DNA from: Planctomycetaceae bacterium
GTDB lineage: Bacteria; Planctomycetota; Phycisphaerae; Phycisphaerales; UBA1924
Direction: 5' to 3'
Assembly (NCBI GenBank): GCA_021294835.1
Contig: JAJTDF010000016.1
Location: 1-46,961 of the forward strand
Length of the DNA: 46,961 bases
Shown: positions 35,337-43,845 of the stretch, piece by piece
Layout of the letters: every line of letters starts with the position of its first letter
Numbering within the stretch: the first letter of the stretch is position 1
Notes under the pieces: generated by a model
Seen by the model: the letters and a program-made list of their open reading frames with translations, nothing else
What the model was told of the DNA's origin: nothing
Databases searched by the model: none
Translations under genes and position numbers: made by a program

Positions 35337-35973
35337 CGGGCGAGGGCAGTGTTTGCCGGGCCAAGGGGGTCCGGCGGCCCCGTCCGCAAGGCCTTGGGAG
35401 ACAACCGACCGGTGCCCGCCTTGCCGGCGCGCACCAGAAACGACGGACGCCTCGCCCTGTGCGGGCGCGACCGACGGCCCCGGACACCGGCCCCTCCTTG
35501 AGGGACCGATCCAACGGGCCCGGCGCCCACCACAGACGCGAGGCCGACCAACGCGGCCCGGCGAGCACGCCGGACCGGGGCGAGCAACCGTGATGGGCAC
35601 GGGGGCCGGGTGCGGGGGGGGCGGCGGGCGGGGTGGCAGCGGGGGGGGATGGACGGTCGACCGGCGCGAACCGCTGTTTCGCTCACCAGTCCCCGCCCGG
35701 GCCCTTCGCTCACGCTCACCCTTGTCCGCACCTTGCTCCGCACCACCGCCTTGCCCCTGACGCACTTCGCGTGCCCGGGGACATCCGGCCGACCGCAGGG
35801 TCCGTCCAGTCGTTTCTGAACCGTTCGCCGGCACGCCGGGCCCCGGGAGGGGCGTTCCGGGCGTTGCGCCATTCTCTCGCGACACGCGTCGCGCGGCGCA
35901 GCGGCTGTCCCGGAGGGGTCCGTTTTTTCTTCAAGGAGCCGCAGTCGGGACAATCGTCTGCGGCGGCAAGTCC
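35337..35973. other. Intergenic region between ptsI and the RNase E/G gene
   Basis: No gene seen. Around 35604-35650 there is a dense G-rich tract on the coding strand. Near the 3' end are a T6 run (35923-35928) and a CCGCAG/CTGCGG hairpin (35939-35963) immediately before the RNase gene. The long structured leader recalls the autoregulated leader of rne in E. coli, but this is only an analogy. Confidence 0.45.
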
Positions 35974-38940
35974 ATGTCCAATCAACCCAAGCGTGAACTG
36001 ATCATCAACTACGTGCCCGGCGAAGAGTGCCGTGTCGCCGTCGTCCAGGGCGGCAAGCTCGAGGAGTTCTACTCCGAGCGTCGCGACGCCATCTCCCACG
36101 TCGGCAACATCTACGTCGGTCGCGTCACCAACGTCGAGCCGGCCATCCAGGCCGCCTTCGTCGAGTTCGGTCTCGACCAGGCCGGCTTCCTGCACACCTC
36201 CGACGTTCACCCGCGGTACTTCCCCGGCGAGGACGCCGAGACCACCGAACGCGTCGGCAAGAAGACTCCCCGCCGCGAACGCCCGCCCATCCAGGAGTGC
36301 TTCCGCCGGGGCGACGAGGTCATCGTCCAGGTCCTCAAAGAGGGCGTCGGCAGCAAGGGCCCCACCGTCACCAGCTACCTGAGCATCCCCGGCCGCTACC
36401 TGGTCATGATGCCCGGCATGGACCGCGTCGGCGTCTCCCGCAAGGTCGAGGACGAGGAACTCCGCACCAAGATGAAGGCCATCCTCGACCAGCTCGAGCT
36501 GCCCGAGGGCTTCGGCTTCATCGTCCGCACCGCCGGCCTTGACAAGAGCAAGACCGAACTCAAGCGCGACCTGGCCTATCTCGTCCGCCTCCAGAAGGAC
36601 ATGGAACGCCGCCGCAAGTCCGGCAGCAAGCCCCGCCTGCTCTACAGCGAGAGCGACCTGCTCGTCCGCTCCCTCCGCGACATGATCACCGGCGAGACCG
36701 AGCGCGTCGTCATCGACTCGGCGCCCGCCGTCGAACGCGCCGCCCGATTCCTCAAAATCGTCTCCCCCCGCTCCACCACCCGCATCGTCCACTACACCGG
36801 CAACACCCCCATCTTCCACGCCATGGGCGTCGAAGAGCAGATCCGCAACATCTACTCCCGCGAGGTTCCCCTCCCCTCCGGCGGCCGTCTGGTCATCGAC
36901 GAGACCGAGGCCCTGGTCGCCATCGACGTCAACTCCGGCAAGCACCGCGACGCCTCCGACAGCGAGACCAACGCCCTGAAGACCAACCTCGAGGCCGTCG
37001 AGGAGATCGCCCGACAGCTCCGCCTCCGCGACCTCGGCGGCATCGTCGTCAACGACCTCATCGATATGCGGGCCGCCCGCCACCGCAAGGAGGTCGAGAG
37101 CAAGTTCGAGGAACTGATGAAGAACGACCGTGCACGCAGCACGCTCGCCTCCATCAGCGAGTTCGGCGTGCTCGAAATGACCCGCCAGCGCATGCGCGGC
37201 AGCCACGAGAGCCAGCACTTCCACGACTGCCCCATGTGCCGCGGACGGGGCCTGATCCAGAAGGCCGACAGCGTCGCCGCCGACGCCCTGCGCGAGGCCG
37301 CCGCCATCCTCGATCACGATCGCGTCGCCCGCGTCGAAATGGTTGTCAACCCCCGCATCGCCGGTGAGCTGCTCAGCGGCAAGCGCATGGCCCTGCTGCG
37401 GCTCGAGAAGCGCATGGGCAAGCCCGTGTCCGTCCGCCTCTCCGACGCCACCCCGCTGGACCGCGTTTCGCTCTACGCCTACGACGCGAGCGGCAACGAT
37501 GTCGACGTCGACCGTCTTCCCCGTTACCGCCTCACCGACCAGGTCCTCAAGGCCTGGGAGGATGCCGGCGCCGACGCCGAGATCCTCGAGGAAGAAGAGC
37601 AGTTCGACTTCGGCCCTGAGATCGATCACGCCCCCGCCGACGAGCCCCACCCCATCGAGTCCGCCGGAGGACCGGAAGACCTGGAAGGCCCGAACCTCTC
37701 GCTGGAAGCTGCCCGCCGAGGCGGCAAGCGGGGCCGCGGCCGACGCGGCCGGGGCGGCAAGGGCGAAGGCCGCGGGGATGGTCGCGATCAGGGTCGTGCT
37801 GAAGGCCGTGGTGAAGGCCGCGGCCGCGCTCCTGACCGCATCAGCCCCGAGCATTCCCCGCACCGCCAGGACGTGCGGCCGGTCACCGGCGTCGCCCCCG
37901 CCGCCATCAGCGGCCCGCGCATGGTCATCGAGCCCGCCCCCGGCGATGCCGAGGCTGGCGCCCCCGCCGGCGAGCCCGGCCGCCAGGGTGAAGACTTCGG
38001 CCCGCACGACGGCGACCACGCCGATGGTCCGCCCCAGCTCGGTCCCGATGGTCAGCCCCTGCCCGACAGCGAACGCCGCGGCCGTCGCCGCCGTCGCCGC
38101 CGTCGCGGTCGCGGTGGCGCCGGTGGTGGCCAGTCAGATGCACCGGTCGGCGCAGCCATGGGACCCGGCGGCGCACCTGCGCCGCGTTCGGCCCCCGTGT
38201 TCGACGACGGCGACGGCTTCTTCGATCCGCGACCGGTGGACGAAGCCCCGCTGCCCATGGGCGACGGCACGCCGTCCATGCCCGTGCCCATGCCCGCCGG
38301 AGGCTTCGCCCCCGGCACCATCATGCCCGCCGACGACACCCTCGATGACGGCTCCGACGGCCCCGAGGGCGCCGACGGTCCCGACGGCGACGATGCCGAT
38401 GGCTTCGGCCCCGGCCAGCCCGGCGAAGGCTCCGCCGGCGAACCCCGCCTTGGCCCCGATGGCCAGCCCCTGCCCGACAGCGAGCGCCGCGGCCGTCGTC
38501 GCCGCCGTCGCCGTCGCGGTCGCGGCGGCCGAGGCGGCCCCGGCGGCCCCGGTGCCGAAGGTGGCGCCGGCCCGATCGACGGCGGAGCCCCCGCTGGCGA
38601 GCCCGGCGTGCGCCCCAGCCCCGTGGGCGCTGCCCCCGTCGACGGCCCCGGCCCGGCCGATGCCCCGCGTCCGCCCAGGCCCCCCCGCAACGACCGTCGC
38701 GAAGGCCGCCGCGATGATCGCCGCGACGGCCGCCCCCGCGACGACCGACCCCGCGAGCCGGCCGTCAATCAGGGATTCGTGCCGCCGCCCCCGCGTCCGG
38801 CCCCGCCGCCCGCCTCGCCCGCACCCGAGCCCAAGCCGCTCGGTGGCGAGCCGGCGCCCGCAGCCCCCAAGCCGCGTTCGCTGTACGGCTTCAACCGCAA
38901 GCTCAAGCCCGGCGAGATCGGTCGCATCAAGCGCGACTGA
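35974..38940 (+). CDS. Ribonuclease E/G with long arginine-rich disordered tail
   Basis: An endoribonuclease of 988 residues. The catalytic half (1-520) has the S1 region (SHVGNIYVGRVTNVEPAIQA), 5'-sensor residues, the two catalytic aspartates in VAIDVNSGK (Asp318) and VVNDLIDM (Asp364) and the zinc-link CPMC (Cys419, Cys422). Residues 600-988 are Gly/Pro/Arg/Asp-rich and disordered. They contain two identical 27-residue modules starting LGPDGQPLPDSERRG and ending in eight arginines plus GRGG (689-715 and 826-852), probable RNA-binding clusters. The last residues, LYGFNRKLKPGEIGRIKRD, form a separate basic motif. The tail likely recruits RNA and degradosome partners. The cca gene follows by 42 bp. 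Confidence 0.94.
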   Translation: MSNQPKRELIINYVPGEECRVAVVQGGKLEEFYSERRDAISHVGNIYVGRVTNVEPAIQAAFVEFGLDQAGFLHTSDVHPRYFPGEDAETTERVGKKTPRRERPPIQECFRRGDEVIVQVLKEGVGSKGPTVTSYLSIPGRYLVMMPGMDRVGVSRKVEDEELRTKMKAILDQLELPEGFGFIVRTAGLDKSKTELKRDLAYLVRLQKDMERRRKSGSKPRLLYSESDLLVRSLRDMITGETERVVIDSAPAVERAARFLKIVSPRSTTRIVHYTGNTPIFHAMGVEEQIRNIYSREVPLPSGGRLVIDETEALVAIDVNSGKHRDASDSETNALKTNLEAVEEIARQLRLRDLGGIVVNDLIDMRAARHRKEVESKFEELMKNDRARSTLASISEFGVLEMTRQRMRGSHESQHFHDCPMCRGRGLIQKADSVAADALREAAAILDHDRVARVEMVVNPRIAGELLSGKRMALLRLEKRMGKPVSVRLSDATPLDRVSLYAYDASGNDVDVDRLPRYRLTDQVLKAWEDAGADAEILEEEEQFDFGPEIDHAPADEPHPIESAGGPEDLEGPNLSLEAARRGGKRGRGRRGRGGKGEGRGDGRDQGRAEGRGEGRGRAPDRISPEHSPHRQDVRPVTGVAPAAISGPRMVIEPAPGDAEAGAPAGEPGRQGEDFGPHDGDHADGPPQLGPDGQPLPDSERRGRRRRRRRRGRGGAGGGQSDAPVGAAMGPGGAPAPRSAPVFDDGDGFFDPRPVDEAPLPMGDGTPSMPVPMPAGGFAPGTIMPADDTLDDGSDGPEGADGPDGDDADGFGPGQPGEGSAGEPRLGPDGQPLPDSERRGRRRRRRRRGRGGRGGPGGPGAEGGAGPIDGGAPAGEPGVRPSPVGAAPVDGPGPADAPRPPRPPRNDRREGRRDDRRDGRPRDDRPREPAVNQGFVPPPPRPAPPPASPAPEPKPLGGEPAPAAPKPRSLYGFNRKLKPGEIGRIKRD

Positions 38941-38982
38941 CCCGCCGCACGCTCCGTCCGGCCGGGCAACACTTCCTGGTCC

Positions 38983-40356
38983 ATGGGTCGAGCTGACGAT
39001 CCCGTCGCCGCCCGCCGCCTGGCCCTTCAGGTGGTGCAGCGGCTCCGCTCAGCCCCCGGTGTTCCCGGGGGCTTTGTTGCGTACTTCGCCGGCGGCTGCG
39101 TCCGCGACGAACTGCTCGGCCTCCACCCGACCGACTTCGACGTCGCCACCAGCGCCACGCCGCAGCAGGTCGCGGCCCTCTTCCCCCGCTCGCGGCTGGT
39201 CGGCGAGGCCTTCGGCGTGGTGCTGGTGCCCATGAGCGAGGGTGGCCCCGGGGGGGCGAAAGGCAAGGGCGCCGCATCGGCCCAGATCGAAGTCGCCACC
39301 TTCCGCTCCGACGGCGTCTATTCCGACCGCCGCCGCCCCGACTCGATCACCTTCTCCACCCCCGAGCAAGACGCCCAGCGCCGCGACTTCACCATCAACG
39401 CCCTGTTCCTTGATCCCCTCGCCCCGCCCGAGCCCGGCTCGCCGGTCAACGGCCGCCTGATCGACTACGTCGGCGGCGCAACTGATCTGGCCGCCCGCGT
39501 GCTGCGTGCCGTGGGCGACCCCCACGCCCGCCTCGCTGAGGACCATCTCCGCGCTTTGCGGGCCGTCCGCTTTGCGGCCCGCCTGGGCTTTGCCATCGAC
39601 CCCGCCACCGCCGCGGCCATCACCCAGCACGCCTCCGGCCTCACCGGCGTCAGCCGCGAACGCATCGGTGAAGAGGTGCGTCGCATGCTCTCCCCGGCCG
39701 CCCCCGGCTGGGCCCCCGGCGCCCGCGCCGCCGCCGTGCACTGGCTCACCCGCCTGCAACTCGCCGACGTGGTGCTCACTGATGCTCCCGCCGCCTCACC
39801 CGAGTGCTCGCGTCTGGCCGCCCTGCCGCCATCGGCCGGGTTCCCCACCGCCCTGGTCGCCTGGCTGCTGGATCGCCACCTTGGCCCCGCCGTCGCCTCG
39901 GCCCAGGCCTCGCTCGAGCCGCCCCGCGCCCGCCGCCTGATCACCACCGTCCGCGACGCCCTCTGCCTGAGCAACGACGAAACCGACGGCCTGACCGCCA
40001 TCGTCCAGGTCCATCACGCCCTGCTGCACGCCTGGCCCGCCGCGTCGGTCGCCGCCGCCAAGCGGCTGGCCGTCCGCCCCGGCTTCGCCCAGGCCCTGGC
40101 CGTCGTCGCCACCTCCGCCCCTGATCGGGCCCAGGCCATCGCCAGCCGGGTGGAAGAGCTCAAAGTTCTCGGACCAGGCCTCGCCCCCGACCCCCTGATC
40201 ACCGGCGACGACCTCATCCGGGCAGGGTTCCGTCCGGGTCCCCTGTTCAAGCGAATCCTCGATCAGGTCTACGACCACCAGCTCGAGGCCCGGATATCCA
40301 CCCCCGAGCAGGCATTGTCATTCGCGCGGGAACTCGCCGGCCCCTCAGGCGTCTAA
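38983..40356 (+). CDS. CCA tRNA nucleotidyltransferase / poly(A) polymerase family
   Basis: A 457-residue class II nucleotidyltransferase that adds or repairs the tRNA 3' CCA, or adds poly(A). Visible are FAGGCVRDELLGL, the metal-binding TDFDVAT, QRRDFTINALF and DPHARLAEDHLRALRAVRFA, with the helical RNA-binding domain to the end. Residues 80-95 carry a short Gly/Lys-rich insertion. A perfect 9-bp hairpin followed by TTTGTT lies within codons 23-31. The gene sits closely behind the RNase E/G gene and is probably co-transcribed, fitting a shared role in RNA metabolism. Confidence 0.92.
   Translation: MGRADDPVAARRLALQVVQRLRSAPGVPGGFVAYFAGGCVRDELLGLHPTDFDVATSATPQQVAALFPRSRLVGEAFGVVLVPMSEGGPGGAKGKGAASAQIEVATFRSDGVYSDRRRPDSITFSTPEQDAQRRDFTINALFLDPLAPPEPGSPVNGRLIDYVGGATDLAARVLRAVGDPHARLAEDHLRALRAVRFAARLGFAIDPATAAAITQHASGLTGVSRERIGEEVRRMLSPAAPGWAPGARAAAVHWLTRLQLADVVLTDAPAASPECSRLAALPPSAGFPTALVAWLLDRHLGPAVASAQASLEPPRARRLITTVRDALCLSNDETDGLTAIVQVHHALLHAWPAASVAAAKRLAVRPGFAQALAVVATSAPDRAQAIASRVEELKVLGPGLAPDPLITGDDLIRAGFRPGPLFKRILDQVYDHQLEARISTPEQALSFARELAGPSGV
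39051..39081 (+). terminator. Terminator-like hairpin inside the start of the CCA-enzyme gene
   Basis: AGCCCCCGG, 5 nt, CCGGGGGCT, then TTGTTGCG. The stem is perfect and closely resembles the prepilin-gene terminator in composition and tail. It lies 68 nt inside the coding sequence, where it codes for part of an unusual SAPGVPGGF stretch. It may attenuate read-through from the RNase gene. Confidence 0.5.
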
Positions 40357-40509
40357 TCATTCCGGCGTACCCCTAACAGGGTGGACACACGTCCGGTTCC
40401 GGTCGCTCCACGACCTCGCGATCATGCAATCGTGGGATGGCGCGAACCCGGACGATCGGCCGCTGTAGAACACATTTCATCCGCAGACCAGCCCCTCGGA
40501 GGCCCGTGC

Positions 40510-42015
40510 ATGAACAAGCGCAACACCACCGCCCGCCTGATTGCTGCCTTTGCCCTCACAATGGGCATGGGCACCCTGCCGATGATCGGCGGGCATTCGG
40601 GTCTCGCCCTGGCCCAAGCCACCCAGTCCGCCCCGGCCGCCGCGGCCGAACCCAAGGTCGGCGACACCGTGGTCATCACGCTGGCCAACGGCACCACCGT
40701 TGAGGGCGTGGTCACGGCGATCGACAACCGCCAGATCAAGATCCAGCGTGTCATGGCCGGCGGCATCAAGGCCGACGTCGGCTACCAGCGCACCGAGATC
40801 CGCAGCCTCACCCTCAAGCCAGCGGCCGCTCCGGCGCCGGCCTCCACCCCGGCCTCCACCCCCGCCTCCACCCCCGCCACGGCACCGACTGCACCTTCGC
40901 CCGCCGCACCTGCTGCCCAGCCCGCAGCCTCCCCGGCTCCGGCTCCCGGCGCAACCTCTGTCTATGTGCTGCCCCTGGGCGGCCAGTTCGGCCGAGATGT
41001 CTCCGCCACCCCGCTGCGTCAGGCCCTGCGCGACATCAAGCGTGCTCAGCCCGACATCCTGGTCGTCCGCGTGGACTTCAACTTCGCCATCAACGTCATG
41101 GGAGACAACGTCGAGTTCCTGCCCGACCCCCAGGCCATCTGGCAGCTTGAAACCGCCCGCCAGCTCTCCACCATCCTCACCGACGAAATCCGCGACGACG
41201 CCACCTGGACCAAGAAGCCCCGCCTGGTGATGTGGGTGCGTCGCGCCTTGGGCGCCGCCGCCTTCCTGCCCTTCGTGGCCCCCGATGTCTACTTCACCAC
41301 CGACGGCCTCCAGGGCGGCATCGGCAACCTCGAGCTGGCCGCCGGCGGAGACGAGGACTACCGCGAGAAGATCTTCGGCATCATGCTCGCCCGTGCTGAG
41401 GGCCTGGCCATCAAGGGCGGGCACGAGCCCCTGCTTGTGCAGGCCATGGCCCGCACCCGCTACTCGCTGAGCTTCTCGATGGTCAACGGCGAGCCCCGCT
41501 TCTTCGAGGACACCACCGGCGACACCATCCTGACCGATGACGGCGACCGAGAAGCCGGCCGCAATGACAGCCTCCAAGACGTCGTTCGTTTTCAGGGCAA
41601 CGACTGGCTGACTCTCAAGGCCGCCGTCGCCCAGCAGATCGGCTACTCCAGTGGCACCGTCGACCGTCTTGAGGACCTGATGGACGACCTCGGTGTCGCC
41701 CGCAACTACACGCTGGTCCGCAGCCGCGCCGGCGCGGTCTTCGAAGGCTGGCGCCGCTCCGTCGCCCAGGGCGAGGGCGAGTTCAACCGCCTGTGGCGCG
41801 ACTTCAACGAGATCGAGGTGCGGGGCGAGTCCGCCGCCGAGCGCAACACCCAGCGCGGCCGCCAGCTCTCCACCCTCCGCAAGATGCAGGAGTTGCTCAA
41901 GGACTACGCCGAGGCCATGGACCCGGAGAACATCGGCGGCGGTGTGGACCAGTGGAACGGCCGCCTTGAAGTCATCTCGGAGCAGATCCGCCAGCAGATG
42001 CGCGTCGACCGCTGA
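40510..42015 (+). CDS. Secreted ClpP/NfeD-fold pseudoprotease, A-type copy 1
   Basis: A 501-residue exported protein. The signal peptide (about 1-36, GLALAQA) is followed by a small beta domain (VGDTVVITLANGTTVEGVVT), an Ala/Pro/Thr linker and a crotonase/ClpP-like domain (about 155-390). The nucleophile block reads WVRRALGAAAFLPF and aligns without gaps to WVESAISAAAMSPW of the B-type neighbour, so Gly248 stands where B has Ser. The oxyanion SGGG loop is replaced by DFNF. The NfeD-like ending LTLKAAVAQQIGYSSGTVDR is kept. A charged coiled-coil (about 410-500) follows. Probably a non-catalytic partner of the B protein encoded 66 bp downstream. Confidence 0.75.
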   Translation: MNKRNTTARLIAAFALTMGMGTLPMIGGHSGLALAQATQSAPAAAAEPKVGDTVVITLANGTTVEGVVTAIDNRQIKIQRVMAGGIKADVGYQRTEIRSLTLKPAAAPAPASTPASTPASTPATAPTAPSPAAPAAQPAASPAPAPGATSVYVLPLGGQFGRDVSATPLRQALRDIKRAQPDILVVRVDFNFAINVMGDNVEFLPDPQAIWQLETARQLSTILTDEIRDDATWTKKPRLVMWVRRALGAAAFLPFVAPDVYFTTDGLQGGIGNLELAAGGDEDYREKIFGIMLARAEGLAIKGGHEPLLVQAMARTRYSLSFSMVNGEPRFFEDTTGDTILTDDGDREAGRNDSLQDVVRFQGNDWLTLKAAVAQQIGYSSGTVDRLEDLMDDLGVARNYTLVRSRAGAVFEGWRRSVAQGEGEFNRLWRDFNEIEVRGESAAERNTQRGRQLSTLRKMQELLKDYAEAMDPENIGGGVDQWNGRLEVISEQIRQQMRVDR

Positions 42016-42081
42016 GCCTCCCCGCCCGTCCGTTTGCCGCACCAGACCTGATTCATCCGTCCCCGCAAAGGACCATCACCC

Positions 42082-43419
42082 ATGAACAAGTTCCTCCGCA
42101 ACCTCACCGCCGCGTTCGTCCTGGGGGCTGCCCTGCTGGGCAGCGTCGGCATGCCCTCCTCGGCCCTGGCCGACAAGCTCCACCTCCGCGACGGCAGCGT
42201 CATCGACGGCACCATCATCCGCGAGGATGACACCTTCTACGTGATCCAGCTCGTCAAGGACGGCAAGACCGTCACCGAGTTCATCGCCAAGGACGACGTC
42301 CGCCGCGTCGAGCGCGAGAGCCAGACCCCCGCCACGACCCCGGCCACCACCCCCGCTGCGACCCCCGCGCCGGCCTCCACCCCCGCGCCCGCGGCCCAGC
42401 CGGCCCCGCAGCCCGGCCCCGCCGCGGCGCCCGCCGCGACGCCGGCCGCCGGCAAGGACGCCAAGCCCGCCCCCAAGCTCACCGGCAAGGTCAACCGCGT
42501 CGCCATCCTCAACTTCGGCCCCCCCAGCTCCTGGCAGGGCAAGGTCGGCGACACCGTCGGCACCGAGATCAGCGCCGCCGCCTGGGAGCGCGCCATCCCG
42601 CTGCTCGAGAAGGACAACATCGACACCGTCATTGTCCGCATCAACTCCGGCGGCGGTCTGCTGCTCGAGGTTGAGAACTTCCACCGGGTCTTCCACGAGC
42701 GGTACAAGTCCCGCTTCCGCACCGTCGCCTGGGTCGAGTCGGCCATCTCCGCCGCCGCCATGAGCCCCTGGGTCCTCGAAGAGATCTACATGATGCCCGA
42801 GGGCAGCATCGGCGGCGCCACCGGTCACCGCAACGGCGTCGCCATGCGCGGCATCGAACTCGAGCAGGTCCTCGCCCAGATGGAGCGGGCCTCCGAACTC
42901 GGCCGGCGCCACCCCTTCATCGCCCGCGCCATGCAGATCCTCTCCCCCCTCTCCGCCAAGATCGACGAGAACGGCGAGGTCCGCTGGTTCAACGACGAGT
43001 CCGGCATCGTCGTCAACCGCAGCGACCGCGTCCTCACCTTCAACGCCCTGAACGCCATCCGCTTCAAGGTCGCCCGCGGCATGGCCGCCACCGTCCCCGA
43101 GTTGATGACCGCCATGGGCATCAGCGAGTACACCATCGCTGGCGAGCAGGCGACGGCGATGATCGACGACTCCATGCGAAACAACGACCGCACCTCCAAG
43201 CGGTTCGAGGAGTTCTACACCAAGTATGAGATCTGCGCTCAGGGCGCCGAGCAGCTCAACGACCGCAACGCCCGCATGACCGAAGTCGGCCGTGCCCGCA
43301 ACTTCCTCCGTCAGATGCGAGGCATGGTCGAGGAAAACCCCAACTTCGGCCTGCTCAACGGCACCGATGCCCAGTGGTTCGCCAACCAAGAGGACCGCCT
43401 CCGCCGCCTCGCCCGCTAA
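42082..43419 (+). CDS. Secreted ClpP/NfeD-fold serine protease, B-type copy 1
   Basis: A 445-residue exported protein; signal peptide about 1-31 (SSALADK). An N-terminal beta domain (LHLRDGSVIDGTIIRE, FYVIQLVKDGK) is followed by a Pro/Ala linker and a ClpP-fold domain. Protease features are the oxyanion loop VRINSGGG (Ser189, Gly190-192) and the nucleophile motif ESAISAAAMSPW with Ser223, followed by EEIYMMPEGSIGGATGH, very like NfeD N-terminal proteases (SAGA, IYM, IGAATPV). The NfeD-type VLTFNALNAIRFKVARGMAA block is also present. The C-terminus is a long helical segment. Substrate unknown. A strong terminator follows. Confidence 0.78.
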   Translation: MNKFLRNLTAAFVLGAALLGSVGMPSSALADKLHLRDGSVIDGTIIREDDTFYVIQLVKDGKTVTEFIAKDDVRRVERESQTPATTPATTPAATPAPASTPAPAAQPAPQPGPAAAPAATPAAGKDAKPAPKLTGKVNRVAILNFGPPSSWQGKVGDTVGTEISAAAWERAIPLLEKDNIDTVIVRINSGGGLLLEVENFHRVFHERYKSRFRTVAWVESAISAAAMSPWVLEEIYMMPEGSIGGATGHRNGVAMRGIELEQVLAQMERASELGRRHPFIARAMQILSPLSAKIDENGEVRWFNDESGIVVNRSDRVLTFNALNAIRFKVARGMAATVPELMTAMGISEYTIAGEQATAMIDDSMRNNDRTSKRFEEFYTKYEICAQGAEQLNDRNARMTEVGRARNFLRQMRGMVEENPNFGLLNGTDAQWFANQEDRLRRLAR

Positions 43420-43845
43420 ACGCAGCGCCCGACAACGTGTCTCTCCTTCGCGCGAACCCGGCCCCACAGCCGGGTTCGCTGCTTTTCCGGCCCGCTGCGG
43501 CGCACGCCGACCGCCCCTGTCCGCCCGCCTTTTCGCCCGCCCCACACCCACACCGGCAGCGTTCACTCGCCCGCATTGCGGTAGTGTCAGATCATCCCGC
43601 ATCAAGGGGTGATCACGCCCGATCTTCACGCGCTCTCGACCAATCTCCACGCAATCGCGGTGGCTCGCCTCGCCCACCTGATCGGGGATTCTGCACCCGC
43701 CGGCCATTCCGCCCGGAACCCGCCGCCCCCTCCTGCGTCGTACCACCCGGCGGGCGATCCGTTGGCCGCGGCACACCGCCGTCGTCCGCAGACCGTCCGG
43801 CCCCGTCCGTTCATCCGTCCCGTATTCCCGCGTGAGGCCCCACCT
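43420..43845. other. Intergenic region separating the two protease pairs
   Basis: No gene seen. It begins with the terminator of the first pair and must hold the promoter of the second; no convincing hexamers were found. Confidence 0.5.
43452..43486 (+). terminator. Intrinsic terminator closing the first A-B pair
   Basis: An 11-bp perfect stem (GCGAACCCGGC/GCCGGGTTCGC) with a 6-nt loop followed by TGCTTTT. It lies 32 bp after the B1 stop, so A1-B1 and A2-B2 are separate transcription units. Confidence 0.85.
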
